Source of the DNA: FEN-1088 sp031407985
GTDB taxonomy: Bacteria > Myxococcota_A > Polyangia > Fen-1088
Direction: 5' to 3'
Assembly (NCBI GenBank): GCA_031407985.1
Contig: JANOJB010000299.1
Span: forward strand, 1-14,291
DNA length: 14,291 nucleotides
Below the pieces are notes generated by a model, which was not told the origin of the DNA, made no database searches, and worked only from the letters and a program-made list of their open reading frames with translations. Positions 6,747 to 13,853 of the stretch are shown here, one piece after another (the stretch's first letter is position 1; each line of letters begins with the position of its first letter). The translations under genes and the position numbers were made by a program.

Positions 6747-9425
6747 ATGAACAAAGGCACTGTATTGGTTCTGATTTTGGCGGTAGGCGTCGGGGCGTAT
6801 GTCCTCGGCGGCGTAGCGAAGAAAGACGGCGACAGCGGATCGCCAACGGCCGCGGGTGAAAAAGCCGACAAGGGCGATCACAAGGAAGCCGCCAAGGGAG
6901 CGCCGGCCGTCCCCGCCGACGGCATCGAACGCTTTCGCGTTCCCCTAGAGGGCCCCGGGCGGGGTCCAGCGACCGCGAAGGTGAACATCGTCATCTTCTC
7001 GGATTTTCAATGCCCCTTCTGCAGCCGCGTCACGCCTACGCTTGACCGGATCATGAAGGACTACAACGGCCAGGTGCGCATGTTCTTCCGGCACAACCCC
7101 CTGCCGTTCCACGCCGATGCGCCGCTGGCTTCCCAGGCGACGCTGGCCGCCGAGACGCAGGGCAAGTTCTGGGAGATGCACGACAAGCTGTTCGCCAACC
7201 AGGCGAACATCAAACGCCCCGATCTCGACAAGTACGCGCAGGAACTGGGCCTGGACGCCGGCAAGTTCAAGGCGTACCTGGACGGCGGCACCGGCCAGCA
7301 GCGGATCAAAGCCGACATGGCTCTGGCAACCCAGATCGGCGTGCAAGGGACGCCCAACTTCTTCGTCAACGGCCGCCCGATTCGTGGCGCGTTGCCGTTC
7401 GAGGAGTTCAAGAAGATCATCGACGAGGAAATCAAGAACGTCGACAAGTTAATAGCCCAGGGAACACCGCTGGGTCAGGTCTATTCGAAGCTGATGGCGA
7501 ACGCACGCACGTCACCCGCGGCGGCTCCCGCGCAGCCGAACCAGCCCGCGCCGAAGGGCCCCGGGGCCGGCGCCGAGATCTACAAAGTTGCCGTGGGGGA
7601 CGCGCCGACCAAGGGCGGCAAACAACCCAAGGTCACCATCATCGAGTTCTCGGAGTTTCAGTGTCCGTTTTGCAGTCGGGTTAACCCGACCATCGCGCAG
7701 GTGATGAAGGACTACGGCAACGACGTTCAGGTTGCGTTCCGCCACCTGCCGCTGCCGTTCCACGACAACGCCATGCCGGCGGCCGAGGCGTCCGAAGCCG
7801 CCAAGGAGCAGGGGAAGTTCTGGGAGATGCACGACAAGTTGTTCGCCAACCAGCAAAACCTGGGACGCGCCGATCTCGAAAAATACGCGCAGGAGATCGG
7901 TCTGAACATGGGCAAGTTCAAGGCCGCGCTCGACAGCCACAAGTTCAAGGACAAGATCAAACGCGACTCCGACGACGCCGAGAAATACGGCGCGCGCGGC
8001 ACGCCGAACTTCTTTATCAACGGACGAAACCTGCGCGGCGCACAGCCGGTGGAGGCGTTCAAGGCCACCATCGACGAGGAGATCAAGAAGGCGGACGAAA
8101 AACTGAAAGCCGGCGTCAGCCGCGCCAATCTGTACGCCGAGCTGACCAAGGGTGGCCTTGACAAGGCAGCGGCACCGCCGCCGCCTCCCGCCGCCGCCGG
8201 CGAGCCCGATCCGGGCACCGTGTTCAAGGCGGAGATCGGAAACGCACCCGTCAAAGGTCCGAAGGACGCCCCGATCACGATCGTGATCTGGTCGGACTTC
8301 CAGTGTCCGTTCTGCAGCCGCGTCGAGCCGACCCTGGCCAAGATCATGGACGAGTACAAAGGCAAGGTCCGCATGGCCTGGAAAGATCAGCCGCTGCCGT
8401 TCCACCAGAACGCGAAGCCCGCCGCCACCGCGGCGCGCGCCGCCGGCGAACAGGGCAAGTTCTGGGAGATGCACGACAAGCTGTTTACCAACCAGGCCAA
8501 CCTGGATCGTCCCAGCCTCGACAAATACGCGACTGAGCTGGGGCTGAACATGGGCCGGTTCAAGGCGGCGATGGATGGCGACAAGTTCAAGGCCGCCATC
8601 GATGCCGACAGCGAGATGGGAACCCGCCTGGGCGCGAACGGCACCCCGGCCTTCTTCATCAACGGCAAGTTTCTGTCCGGCGCTCAGCCTTTCGAATCGT
8701 TCAAGGCCAAGATCGACGCCGAGCTGAAGACCGCCGAGGCGTTGATCGCGAAGGGCACTCCCAAGGCGAAGGTCTACGACGCCATCATGAAAGACGCGAA
8801 GGCCGAGGTTCCCAAGCCCGCGGCGGCGGCTCCGGGCGCCGCGCCCGCCGCACAGGCGCCACCTGCCGGCCCCGAGGCGGACAAGACCATCTTCCCGGTT
8901 CAGGCGGGCAATTCGCCGTCCAAGGGACCGAAGGACGCTCCCCTGACCGTGGTGGTGTTCTCGGACTTCCAGTGTCCCTTCTGTGGGCGTGTCGAGCCGA
9001 CCCTGACCCAGATGGAGAAGGAATACGCGGGCAAGATCCGCATGGTCTGGAAGAACTATCCCCTACCCTTCCACCAGAATGCCGGCCCGGCGGCTGAGGC
9101 CGCCCTTGCGGCCGATGCGCAAGGCAAGTTCTGGCCCATGCACGACAAGCTGTTCGCGAACATGCAGGCGCTGGACAGACCGAACCTGGAAAAGTACGCG
9201 CAAGAGCTGGGCCTCAACATGTCCAAGTTCAAGGCCGATATGGATTCAGGCAAGTTCAAGAGCACCGTCGAGGCGGAAACCAAAGAAGGATCCACCCTGG
9301 GAGTCACGGGCACACCGGCCGTGTTCATCAACGGACGCAAGATCTCCGGCGCCTACCCGTTCGAGACCTTCAAGAAAATCGCCGACGAAGAGTTGGCCAA
9401 GAAGACCGGCAAGAAACGTGGCTAA
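6747..9425 (+). CDS. Membrane-anchored protein with four tandem DsbA-like domains
   Basis: An 892-residue protein. Residues 5-24 form one membrane segment (N-terminus inside, remainder in the periplasm), followed by a charged linker (about 27-50). Four DsbA/Thioredoxin_4-type domains then follow at about 60-250, 277-465, 491-680 and 713-892, separated by Ala/Pro-rich linkers. Each keeps a CxxC active site: CPFC at 89-92, 306-309, 520-523 and 743-746. Each also keeps the cis-Pro loop Thr-Pro (Pro203, 420, 634, 857) and the block GKFWxMHDKLF. Domains 1-3 read CPFCSR, domain 4 CPFCGR. The family normally has one domain of about 200 residues and exchanges thiols and disulfides in envelope proteins. 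All four sites look functional. Reductase, isomerase or oxidase activity cannot be read from sequence. A TlpA-like gene starts 3 nt after the stop codon and may be its redox partner. Confidence 0.93.
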   Translation: MNKGTVLVLILAVGVGAYVLGGVAKKDGDSGSPTAAGEKADKGDHKEAAKGAPAVPADGIERFRVPLEGPGRGPATAKVNIVIFSDFQCPFCSRVTPTLDRIMKDYNGQVRMFFRHNPLPFHADAPLASQATLAAETQGKFWEMHDKLFANQANIKRPDLDKYAQELGLDAGKFKAYLDGGTGQQRIKADMALATQIGVQGTPNFFVNGRPIRGALPFEEFKKIIDEEIKNVDKLIAQGTPLGQVYSKLMANARTSPAAAPAQPNQPAPKGPGAGAEIYKVAVGDAPTKGGKQPKVTIIEFSEFQCPFCSRVNPTIAQVMKDYGNDVQVAFRHLPLPFHDNAMPAAEASEAAKEQGKFWEMHDKLFANQQNLGRADLEKYAQEIGLNMGKFKAALDSHKFKDKIKRDSDDAEKYGARGTPNFFINGRNLRGAQPVEAFKATIDEEIKKADEKLKAGVSRANLYAELTKGGLDKAAAPPPPPAAAGEPDPGTVFKAEIGNAPVKGPKDAPITIVIWSDFQCPFCSRVEPTLAKIMDEYKGKVRMAWKDQPLPFHQNAKPAATAARAAGEQGKFWEMHDKLFTNQANLDRPSLDKYATELGLNMGRFKAAMDGDKFKAAIDADSEMGTRLGANGTPAFFINGKFLSGAQPFESFKAKIDAELKTAEALIAKGTPKAKVYDAIMKDAKAEVPKPAAAAPGAAPAAQAPPAGPEADKTIFPVQAGNSPSKGPKDAPLTVVVFSDFQCPFCGRVEPTLTQMEKEYAGKIRMVWKNYPLPFHQNAGPAAEAALAADAQGKFWPMHDKLFANMQALDRPNLEKYAQELGLNMSKFKADMDSGKFKSTVEAETKEGSTLGVTGTPAVFINGRKISGAYPFETFKKIADEELAKKTGKKRG
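7161..9161 (+). repeat. Four diverged in-frame gene-internal repeats (DsbA domains)
   Basis: The coding repeat is easiest to see in the block encoding GKF-W-(E/P)-MHDKLF, which begins at 7161, 7812, 8454 and 9123. The periods are 651, 642 and 669 nt (217, 214 and 223 codons). The first three copies share AAGTTCTGGGAGATGCAC exactly; the fourth has CCC in place of GAG. The repeat units have diverged elsewhere, so this is an old internal duplication kept under selection rather than a recent one. Confidence 0.85.
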
Positions 9426-9428
9426 CGC

Positions 9429-9995
9429 GTGAGCGGTCCACGCCTGATCGGCATCGGTGTCACGGTCGCGGCCATCGCCGTGGTCGCGGTGCAGTTTTTC
9501 GCCGCCACGGGCGAGGCACTGGTGCGCACGCGCGCGGCGGCATGCCGCGCGCTGCGCCCCGATCCGATCCCTGCCTCGCTTCAGAACGTCGAAGCGCCTG
9601 ACTTCGAGCTGCCCGACGCCAACGGCGGGATGATCTCGCTGCGATCGCAACGTGGTCATCCCGTTTTTCTGAACTTCTGGGCCACCTGGTGCCCGCCCTG
9701 CACCGAGGAGATGCCGTCGCTGGAACGCCTGGCCGCCGGCTTAGAAGGCAGCGACATCCGAACCCTGGCGGTCAGCGTCGATGAAGGTTGGAGCGAGATC
9801 AAGTCCTTCTTCGCGCGCGGCACGCGCCTGGGTGTCTTGCTGGACAAGAGCAAGGAAGTCCCGAAGAAATACACAACCGAGAAATACCCCGAGACCTTCT
9901 TCATCGACGCCCAAGGCCGCATCAGGCACTACTTCATCAACAAGCGTGACTGGTCCAAACCGGAGGTCATCGCGTGTCTGGAGAGCCTGCGGTGA
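9429..9995 (+). CDS. TlpA/ResA-like membrane-anchored thioredoxin
   Basis: A 188-residue protein. Residues 6-26 are a membrane anchor, so the catalytic domain should lie in the periplasm. The AhpC/TSA-TlpA fold begins at about 53 (APDFELPDANGG) and carries the active site WCPPC (Cys88, Cys91) in FWATWCPPCTEEMP. The cis-Pro loop is KYPETFFID (Pro154). Family members (TlpA, ResA, CcmG) reduce disulfides in envelope proteins, often to keep apocytochromes or copper-site proteins ready for assembly. An additional Cys39 lies just outside the membrane. The GTG start at 9429 is 3 nt after the stop of the tetra-DsbA gene with only a weak ribosome site, so coupled translation is likely. The exact subfamily is uncertain. 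Confidence 0.87.
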   Translation: MSGPRLIGIGVTVAAIAVVAVQFFAATGEALVRTRAAACRALRPDPIPASLQNVEAPDFELPDANGGMISLRSQRGHPVFLNFWATWCPPCTEEMPSLERLAAGLEGSDIRTLAVSVDEGWSEIKSFFARGTRLGVLLDKSKEVPKKYTTEKYPETFFIDAQGRIRHYFINKRDWSKPEVIACLESLR

Positions 9996-10711
9996 CCGCC
10001 GGTCCGTCGACCCAAACCTACTACGATCGGTTTTCGCGCACGTACGAGGATCACCGGCACCACGGCTATCACCGGATGATCGACGAGCTGGAGCTGGGAT
10101 TGATACGCCGCTACGGCGCGGGAGCCGACATCTTCGAAGCTGGTTGTGGCACCGGCCTGCTCCTGAAGGAAGCGGCGACCATCGCCCGGCGCGCCGTGGG
10201 ATTGGATCTGTCGCGCGGCATGTTGGGCCAGGCACGCGCACGGGGCCTGAACGTGGTGCAAGGATCGATCACGAACGTGCCGTTGCCGTCCGAATCGTTC
10301 GATCTCGTCTACAGCATGAAGGTGCTGGCCCACATTCCCCCCATCGAGGCGGCACTGGCGGAACTGTGCCGGCTGGTCCGTCCGGGCGGGCATCTGTTGC
10401 TGGAGTTCTACAATCCGTTGTCGTTGCGGTATCTGGCCAAACGGCTGGGCGGCCCGGCGCGCATCGCCGATGGAACGACCGACCACGATGTTTTCACGCG
10501 GTACGACACTTTGGATCGTGCTCGTTCATATCTGCCACCCGGCGTGAATGTGATTGGCGTGCGCGGCGTTCGGGTCATCACGCCCACGTCGAAGCTGTGG
10601 GCGCTTCCGAAGCTGGGCGCGCTGGTCGAACGGGTCGAACGCACCGTCTGCGATTTGCCGGGGCTGCGGCGCCTGGGTGGTTTCATGGTGGTCATCGCGC
10701 GGAAGTCCTGA
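9992..10711 (+). CDS. Class I SAM-dependent methyltransferase
   Basis: A 239-residue soluble protein with the Methyltransf_11-type pattern. A YYDRFSRTYED entry (10-20) is followed by motif I FEAGCGTG (48-55) for SAM binding. The acidic ribose-binding loop is VGLDLSRGM (69-77), then come LPLPSESFDLVYSMKVLAHIP (start about 96) and the LVRPGGHLLLEFYN strand. Substrate unknown; the type covers quinone, lipid and small-molecule methylases. The preferred start, GTG 9992, overlaps the TlpA stop by 4 nt (GTGA) and has GGAGAG 6 nt upstream. An in-frame GTG at 9974, with its own GGAGG, would add six residues. It is followed after 2 nt by the response regulator gene, so it belongs to the same transcription unit. 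Confidence 0.85.
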   Translation: MTAGPSTQTYYDRFSRTYEDHRHHGYHRMIDELELGLIRRYGAGADIFEAGCGTGLLLKEAATIARRAVGLDLSRGMLGQARARGLNVVQGSITNVPLPSESFDLVYSMKVLAHIPPIEAALAELCRLVRPGGHLLLEFYNPLSLRYLAKRLGGPARIADGTTDHDVFTRYDTLDRARSYLPPGVNVIGVRGVRVITPTSKLWALPKLGALVERVERTVCDLPGLRRLGGFMVVIARKS

Positions 10712-10713
10712 CG

Positions 10714-12150
10714 ATGGGCGCACGGCACGGCGACATCCTGCTTTGCGACGACGAGCGATCGGTACGAGAGTTCCTGGCGATCTATCTCAAACGGGCAGGA
10801 CACAGGGTCGAGACCGTCGCCAACACAACCGAGGCCCGGGCGGCTATCACCGCCCGCGAGTTCGACGTGCTGATCACCGACCTGCGCATGCCCGACGGTA
10901 CCGGTCTGGACGTTCTGACGGCGTCCAAGGAGATTCATCCGGAGACTCAGGTGATCGTGGTGACCGCCTACGCCACTGCCGAAACTGCCATCGCCGCCAT
11001 GAAAGCGGGCGCCTACGACTATCTGTTGAAGCCGTTCAAGGTTGACGAGGTCGGACTGGTCGTCGATCGGGCGCTGGAACGTCGCACGTTGCTGCGCCAG
11101 AACGTCACGCTACGGGCCGAGATTCAAGGCCGCTATCGCCTGGATCGCCTGCTGGGGAAATCGGCCGCGATGGGTCGGCTTTTCGACATGATCCGGAAGA
11201 TCGCGCCGACACGAACCAGCGTCCTGCTGGTGGGCGAGTCGGGAACGGGCAAGGAATTGGCCGCGCGCGCGCTGCACGAGATGGGACCACGCGCCGATCG
11301 CCCGTTCGTGGCCGTCAACTGCGGCGCCATTCCCGAGGCATTGCTGGAATCCGAGCTCTTCGGTCACGTCAAAGGGGCGTTCACCGGCGCCACCACCGAC
11401 AAGGACGGGTTGTTTCAGGCGGCGACCGGCGGCACGTTGTTTCTGGACGAGATCGGCGAACTGCCGCAAACAATGCAGGTCAAACTGCTGCGCGTTTTGC
11501 AGGAAAAACGCGTAAAACCGGTCGGCGGTGTCACCGAGGAAGACGTCGACGTGCGCGTCGTGGCGGCCACCAACCGCGATCTGGAGACCGAGGTTGAACG
11601 CGGCACTTTCCGCCAGGATCTCTTCTACCGCCTGAACGTCATCCAGATTCGCATGCCCCCTTTGCGCGAAAGACGCGAGGACATTCCGCTGCTGGTTGAC
11701 CATTTCTTGCGCAAGTTCTCGGCCGAACACGGGCGCGCCGTGACGGAGATCGATGCGGGGGCGATGTCGGTGCTTGCTGGACACTCTTTTCCGGGCAACG
11801 TCCGCGAGTTGGAGAATCTGATCGAACGCGCGGTGACCCTGTCGTCCGACGCACGCATCACCGTGGACGGCCTGCCCGAGCTGCGATCCGGCGGACCGAG
11901 AGGAACCCGGGGAATCGTGGAGCTGCCGGAAGAGGGATTGGACCTGGAACGCGAGGTCGAGACCTTCGAACGCGGCATCATCCTGCGGGCGCTGGAGCGC
12001 ACCGACGGAAACCGGACCGAGGCCGCGCGTCTTCTTGGTATCTCGTTCCGATCGATGCGCTACCGGTTGTCGAAACTGGGCATCGCGGGGGCGGATGACG
12101 GCCCATCCGAGCCCACGCCGCCTTCAGGCGAAGGTGGCGGCGCGACCTGA
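10714..12150 (+). CDS. NtrC-family sigma-54 response regulator, PilR-like
   Basis: A 478-residue activator with the full three-domain layout. The receiver domain (about 6-120) has acidic Asp12/Asp13, phosphoacceptor Asp56 in ITDLRMPDG, Thr84 and Lys107 in LLKPF. The AAA+ domain (about 145-375) has Walker A GESGTGKE (174-181), the sigma-54-contacting loop GAFTGA (221-226), Walker B TLFLDEIGELP (about 241-251) and an FYRLNV arginine region. A Fis-type helix-turn-helix (about 432-456) reads NRTEAARLLGISFRSMRYRL. The ISFRSMRYRLSKLG ending is characteristic of PilR, the type IV pilus regulator, but no PilS kinase or pilin gene is in view, so the name is withheld. It should bind enhancers and activate sigma-54 promoters by ATP hydrolysis. 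Start ATG 10714 has GGAAG 8 nt upstream. The frame is open to 9781, but that upstream stretch overlaps other genes. Confidence 0.93.
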   Translation: MGARHGDILLCDDERSVREFLAIYLKRAGHRVETVANTTEARAAITAREFDVLITDLRMPDGTGLDVLTASKEIHPETQVIVVTAYATAETAIAAMKAGAYDYLLKPFKVDEVGLVVDRALERRTLLRQNVTLRAEIQGRYRLDRLLGKSAAMGRLFDMIRKIAPTRTSVLLVGESGTGKELAARALHEMGPRADRPFVAVNCGAIPEALLESELFGHVKGAFTGATTDKDGLFQAATGGTLFLDEIGELPQTMQVKLLRVLQEKRVKPVGGVTEEDVDVRVVAATNRDLETEVERGTFRQDLFYRLNVIQIRMPPLRERREDIPLLVDHFLRKFSAEHGRAVTEIDAGAMSVLAGHSFPGNVRELENLIERAVTLSSDARITVDGLPELRSGGPRGTRGIVELPEEGLDLEREVETFERGIILRALERTDGNRTEAARLLGISFRSMRYRLSKLGIAGADDGPSEPTPPSGEGGGAT

Positions 12151-12180
12151 CCGGCCCGATACTATTGTCCAAGCCCACGG

Positions 12181-13161
12181 ATGTCTGCTTCACGGTCCAG
12201 AACGACTCTTGCCCTGCCCGTTGCGTTCACGCTGGCCTTTGCGTGCTCCCTCCTCCTGGCCGGTGTCTCCTTGCGATCCGCCCGGGCGCTGCGCGCGATC
12301 TGGCCCCGCGAAGCCGACACGCTGATGCTGCCGCCGTCGGGCCTTTTGCGCCGGCTTAGCCTCGGACACCATGAAATGGCGGCCGATCTGGTGGCGGCCC
12401 GGGCCAACGTCTACTTCGGCACGCAGATCGCGTCGCGTACCGAACAAACCATGCTGGCCCGCACGCTGAATACGGCGGTCGATCTGGATCCGCGATTTCA
12501 GCGCATCTACCTGCGCGGAGCCGCCATGTTGGTTTACACCGGCAAGGAATTCACCGTGGACGGCGTGCTGGCGGCCAACCGCCTGCTGGCACGTGGCCGC
12601 GTCGAATTCCCCGGCGACTGGGAGTTGCCGTTTCAGCTGGGATTCAACCTTCTGTTCGAGCTGCCCAAGCTGGTCGGGCAGGACGATCCGCGCGTGCCCG
12701 ACTGGCGGCAGCGCGGTGTCGAGGCCTTGCGCGAAGCGACGCTGCTGGACGGCGTACCAGCGTGGCTGCCAAACCTGGCGGCCCGCATGTTGACCAAGCA
12801 AGGGGGCGAGGAACTGGCGCTGCGCCATCTGGAGCGCACGTTCGAGGTAACAAGCGACCCCGAAACCCGCGCCACCATCGCGCGCAAACTGACGCAGCTG
12901 CGCGGCCGTCGGGTCGCGGACGAACTGGCGGAAGGCGCCGCGCATCTCGAACAAGAGATCGCCGCACGCTACCCCTACGCGCCGGAGGCATTCTCGGTGA
13001 TTCTGGGACCACGATCGCCCGGAGTGGCGCCGGGGATCGATCTTGATACCCTGTTGCGTCGCAGTCCCGTCGGATCGCCGTCCGCGCCGTCCGAATCGCC
13101 CGAACCGTCCGAATCGTCCGCAACGCCCCCCCCCGCATCGCTCCCGGAGCCCACACCATGA
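12181..13161 (+). CDS. Membrane-anchored TPR-like helical protein
   Basis: A 326-residue protein with one N-terminal membrane segment (about 9-29). An alpha-helical body follows with TPR-like spacing: AADLVAARANVYFG, then TAVDLDPRFQRIYLRGAAMLV, FPGDWELPFQLGFNLLFELP and VPAWLPNLAARML. Similar proteins, recalled as TPR-domain proteins near pilin and pilus-regulator genes in deltaproteobacteria, share the pattern DPRF...YxxGA...WELPFxLGF. Function unknown; a scaffold role is the usual guess. The last about 35 residues are Ser/Pro/Glu-rich and disordered. The 30 nt before the ATG contain TACTAT (12160-12165) as a possible -10 but no -35, and no clear ribosome site. The gene overlaps the next methyltransferase by 4 nt. 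Confidence 0.7.
   Translation: MSASRSRTTLALPVAFTLAFACSLLLAGVSLRSARALRAIWPREADTLMLPPSGLLRRLSLGHHEMAADLVAARANVYFGTQIASRTEQTMLARTLNTAVDLDPRFQRIYLRGAAMLVYTGKEFTVDGVLAANRLLARGRVEFPGDWELPFQLGFNLLFELPKLVGQDDPRVPDWRQRGVEALREATLLDGVPAWLPNLAARMLTKQGGEELALRHLERTFEVTSDPETRATIARKLTQLRGRRVADELAEGAAHLEQEIAARYPYAPEAFSVILGPRSPGVAPGIDLDTLLRRSPVGSPSAPSESPEPSESSATPPPASLPEPTP
13087..13134 (+). repeat. Low-complexity tail repeat with a nine-C homopolymer
   Basis: Inside the 3' end of the TPR-like gene, CCGTCCGAATCG occurs twice exactly (13087-13098 and 13105-13116, period 18 nt) and is followed by nine consecutive C residues at 13126-13134. The repeat encodes PSESPEPSES-type sequence. Both the repeat and the C run could undergo strand slippage. 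Confidence 0.6.
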
Positions 13162-13796
13162 GCGTCCCTTTCGTACTGCCCCCGCGCGGGACACTGCAAC
13201 CAAACGACGCCCACGATCCTCTGCCCTATTACTACCATCCGTGGGTCGGTTGGCTGTACCGGCACCGCCTGCAGATGGGCCTGGACCTGCTTCCCTCCGG
13301 CGGACGCCGGGTGCTGGAGATCGGTGTGGGCAGCGGCGTGTTGGTCCCGACGCTGACCCGGCGCTACGCCGAATACACCGGCACTGATCTGACGTTGGCC
13401 GCCGGCCTGCACGCATTGGTGGCGCCGGGCTGCCAGGCGACCTTTCGTTCGGCCGATCTGCTGCGTGACGGTGATCTGCCCGCGGATCACTTCGACGCGA
13501 TTGTCTGCTTCTCCGTGCTTGAACACATCGCTGATTCCGACGGTGCCGCACGCGGTCTGGCGCGCGCGCTGGTGCCAGGAGGCACGTTGGTGACAGGTTA
13601 TCCGATGGTCAGTCCGCTGATGACCAGCGCGTTCTCGTTGATCGGATTCAAGGGAATCGATGACCACCACATCAGCCCTCCGGTCCGTATCTCGGAGGCG
13701 CTGGCGCGCGTGCTGAAGCCCGTCAAACGCGTCGCCTTTCCACCAGCGGCCCCCATCCGCGCGGCGTTGTACCAGTGCACGGCCTGGACCCGGTAG
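13158..13796 (+). CDS. SAM-dependent methyltransferase, second in the window
   Basis: A 212-residue protein with SAM-binding motif I VLEIGVGSG (52-60) and an acidic loop TGTDLT (74-79). The motif FDAIVCFSVLEHIAD (112-126) is typical of Methyltransf_11/UbiE-like enzymes, and ARALVPGGTLVTGYP is the usual post-motif strand. It shows little resemblance to the other methyltransferase beyond these motifs. Residues 22-35 (LPYYYHPWVGWLYR) are unusually aromatic and might contact a lipid or large substrate; the substrate is unknown. Its ATG overlaps the stop codon of the TPR-like gene (ATGA), so they are co-translated. The stop at 13794-13796 faces the convergent MYXO-CTERM gene across 57 nt. Confidence 0.82.
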   Translation: MSVPFVLPPRGTLQPNDAHDPLPYYYHPWVGWLYRHRLQMGLDLLPSGGRRVLEIGVGSGVLVPTLTRRYAEYTGTDLTLAAGLHALVAPGCQATFRSADLLRDGDLPADHFDAIVCFSVLEHIADSDGAARGLARALVPGGTLVTGYPMVSPLMTSAFSLIGFKGIDDHHISPPVRISEALARVLKPVKRVAFPPAAPIRAALYQCTAWTR

Positions 13797-13853
13797 CCGA
13801 CCAACAGCCCGCGGTCGCCCCCCTGTGCCGAAGACCCGCCACGTTCGTCGACG

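Noticed and set aside
9781..10713. Upstream in-frame extension of the response regulator
   Set aside because: It runs through the TlpA-like and methyltransferase genes in another frame, and the receiver domain begins right after ATG 10714.
12147..12165. Promoter CTGACC/TACTAT before the TPR-like gene
   Set aside because: The two elements are only 7 nt apart and nothing fits a -35 at the right distance; noted only as a possible isolated -10.
12190..13551. Minus-strand open frame of 453 codons across the TPR-like and methyltransferase genes
   Set aside because: Its product is Arg/Gln-rich without domain motifs, while both plus-strand genes carry family motifs.
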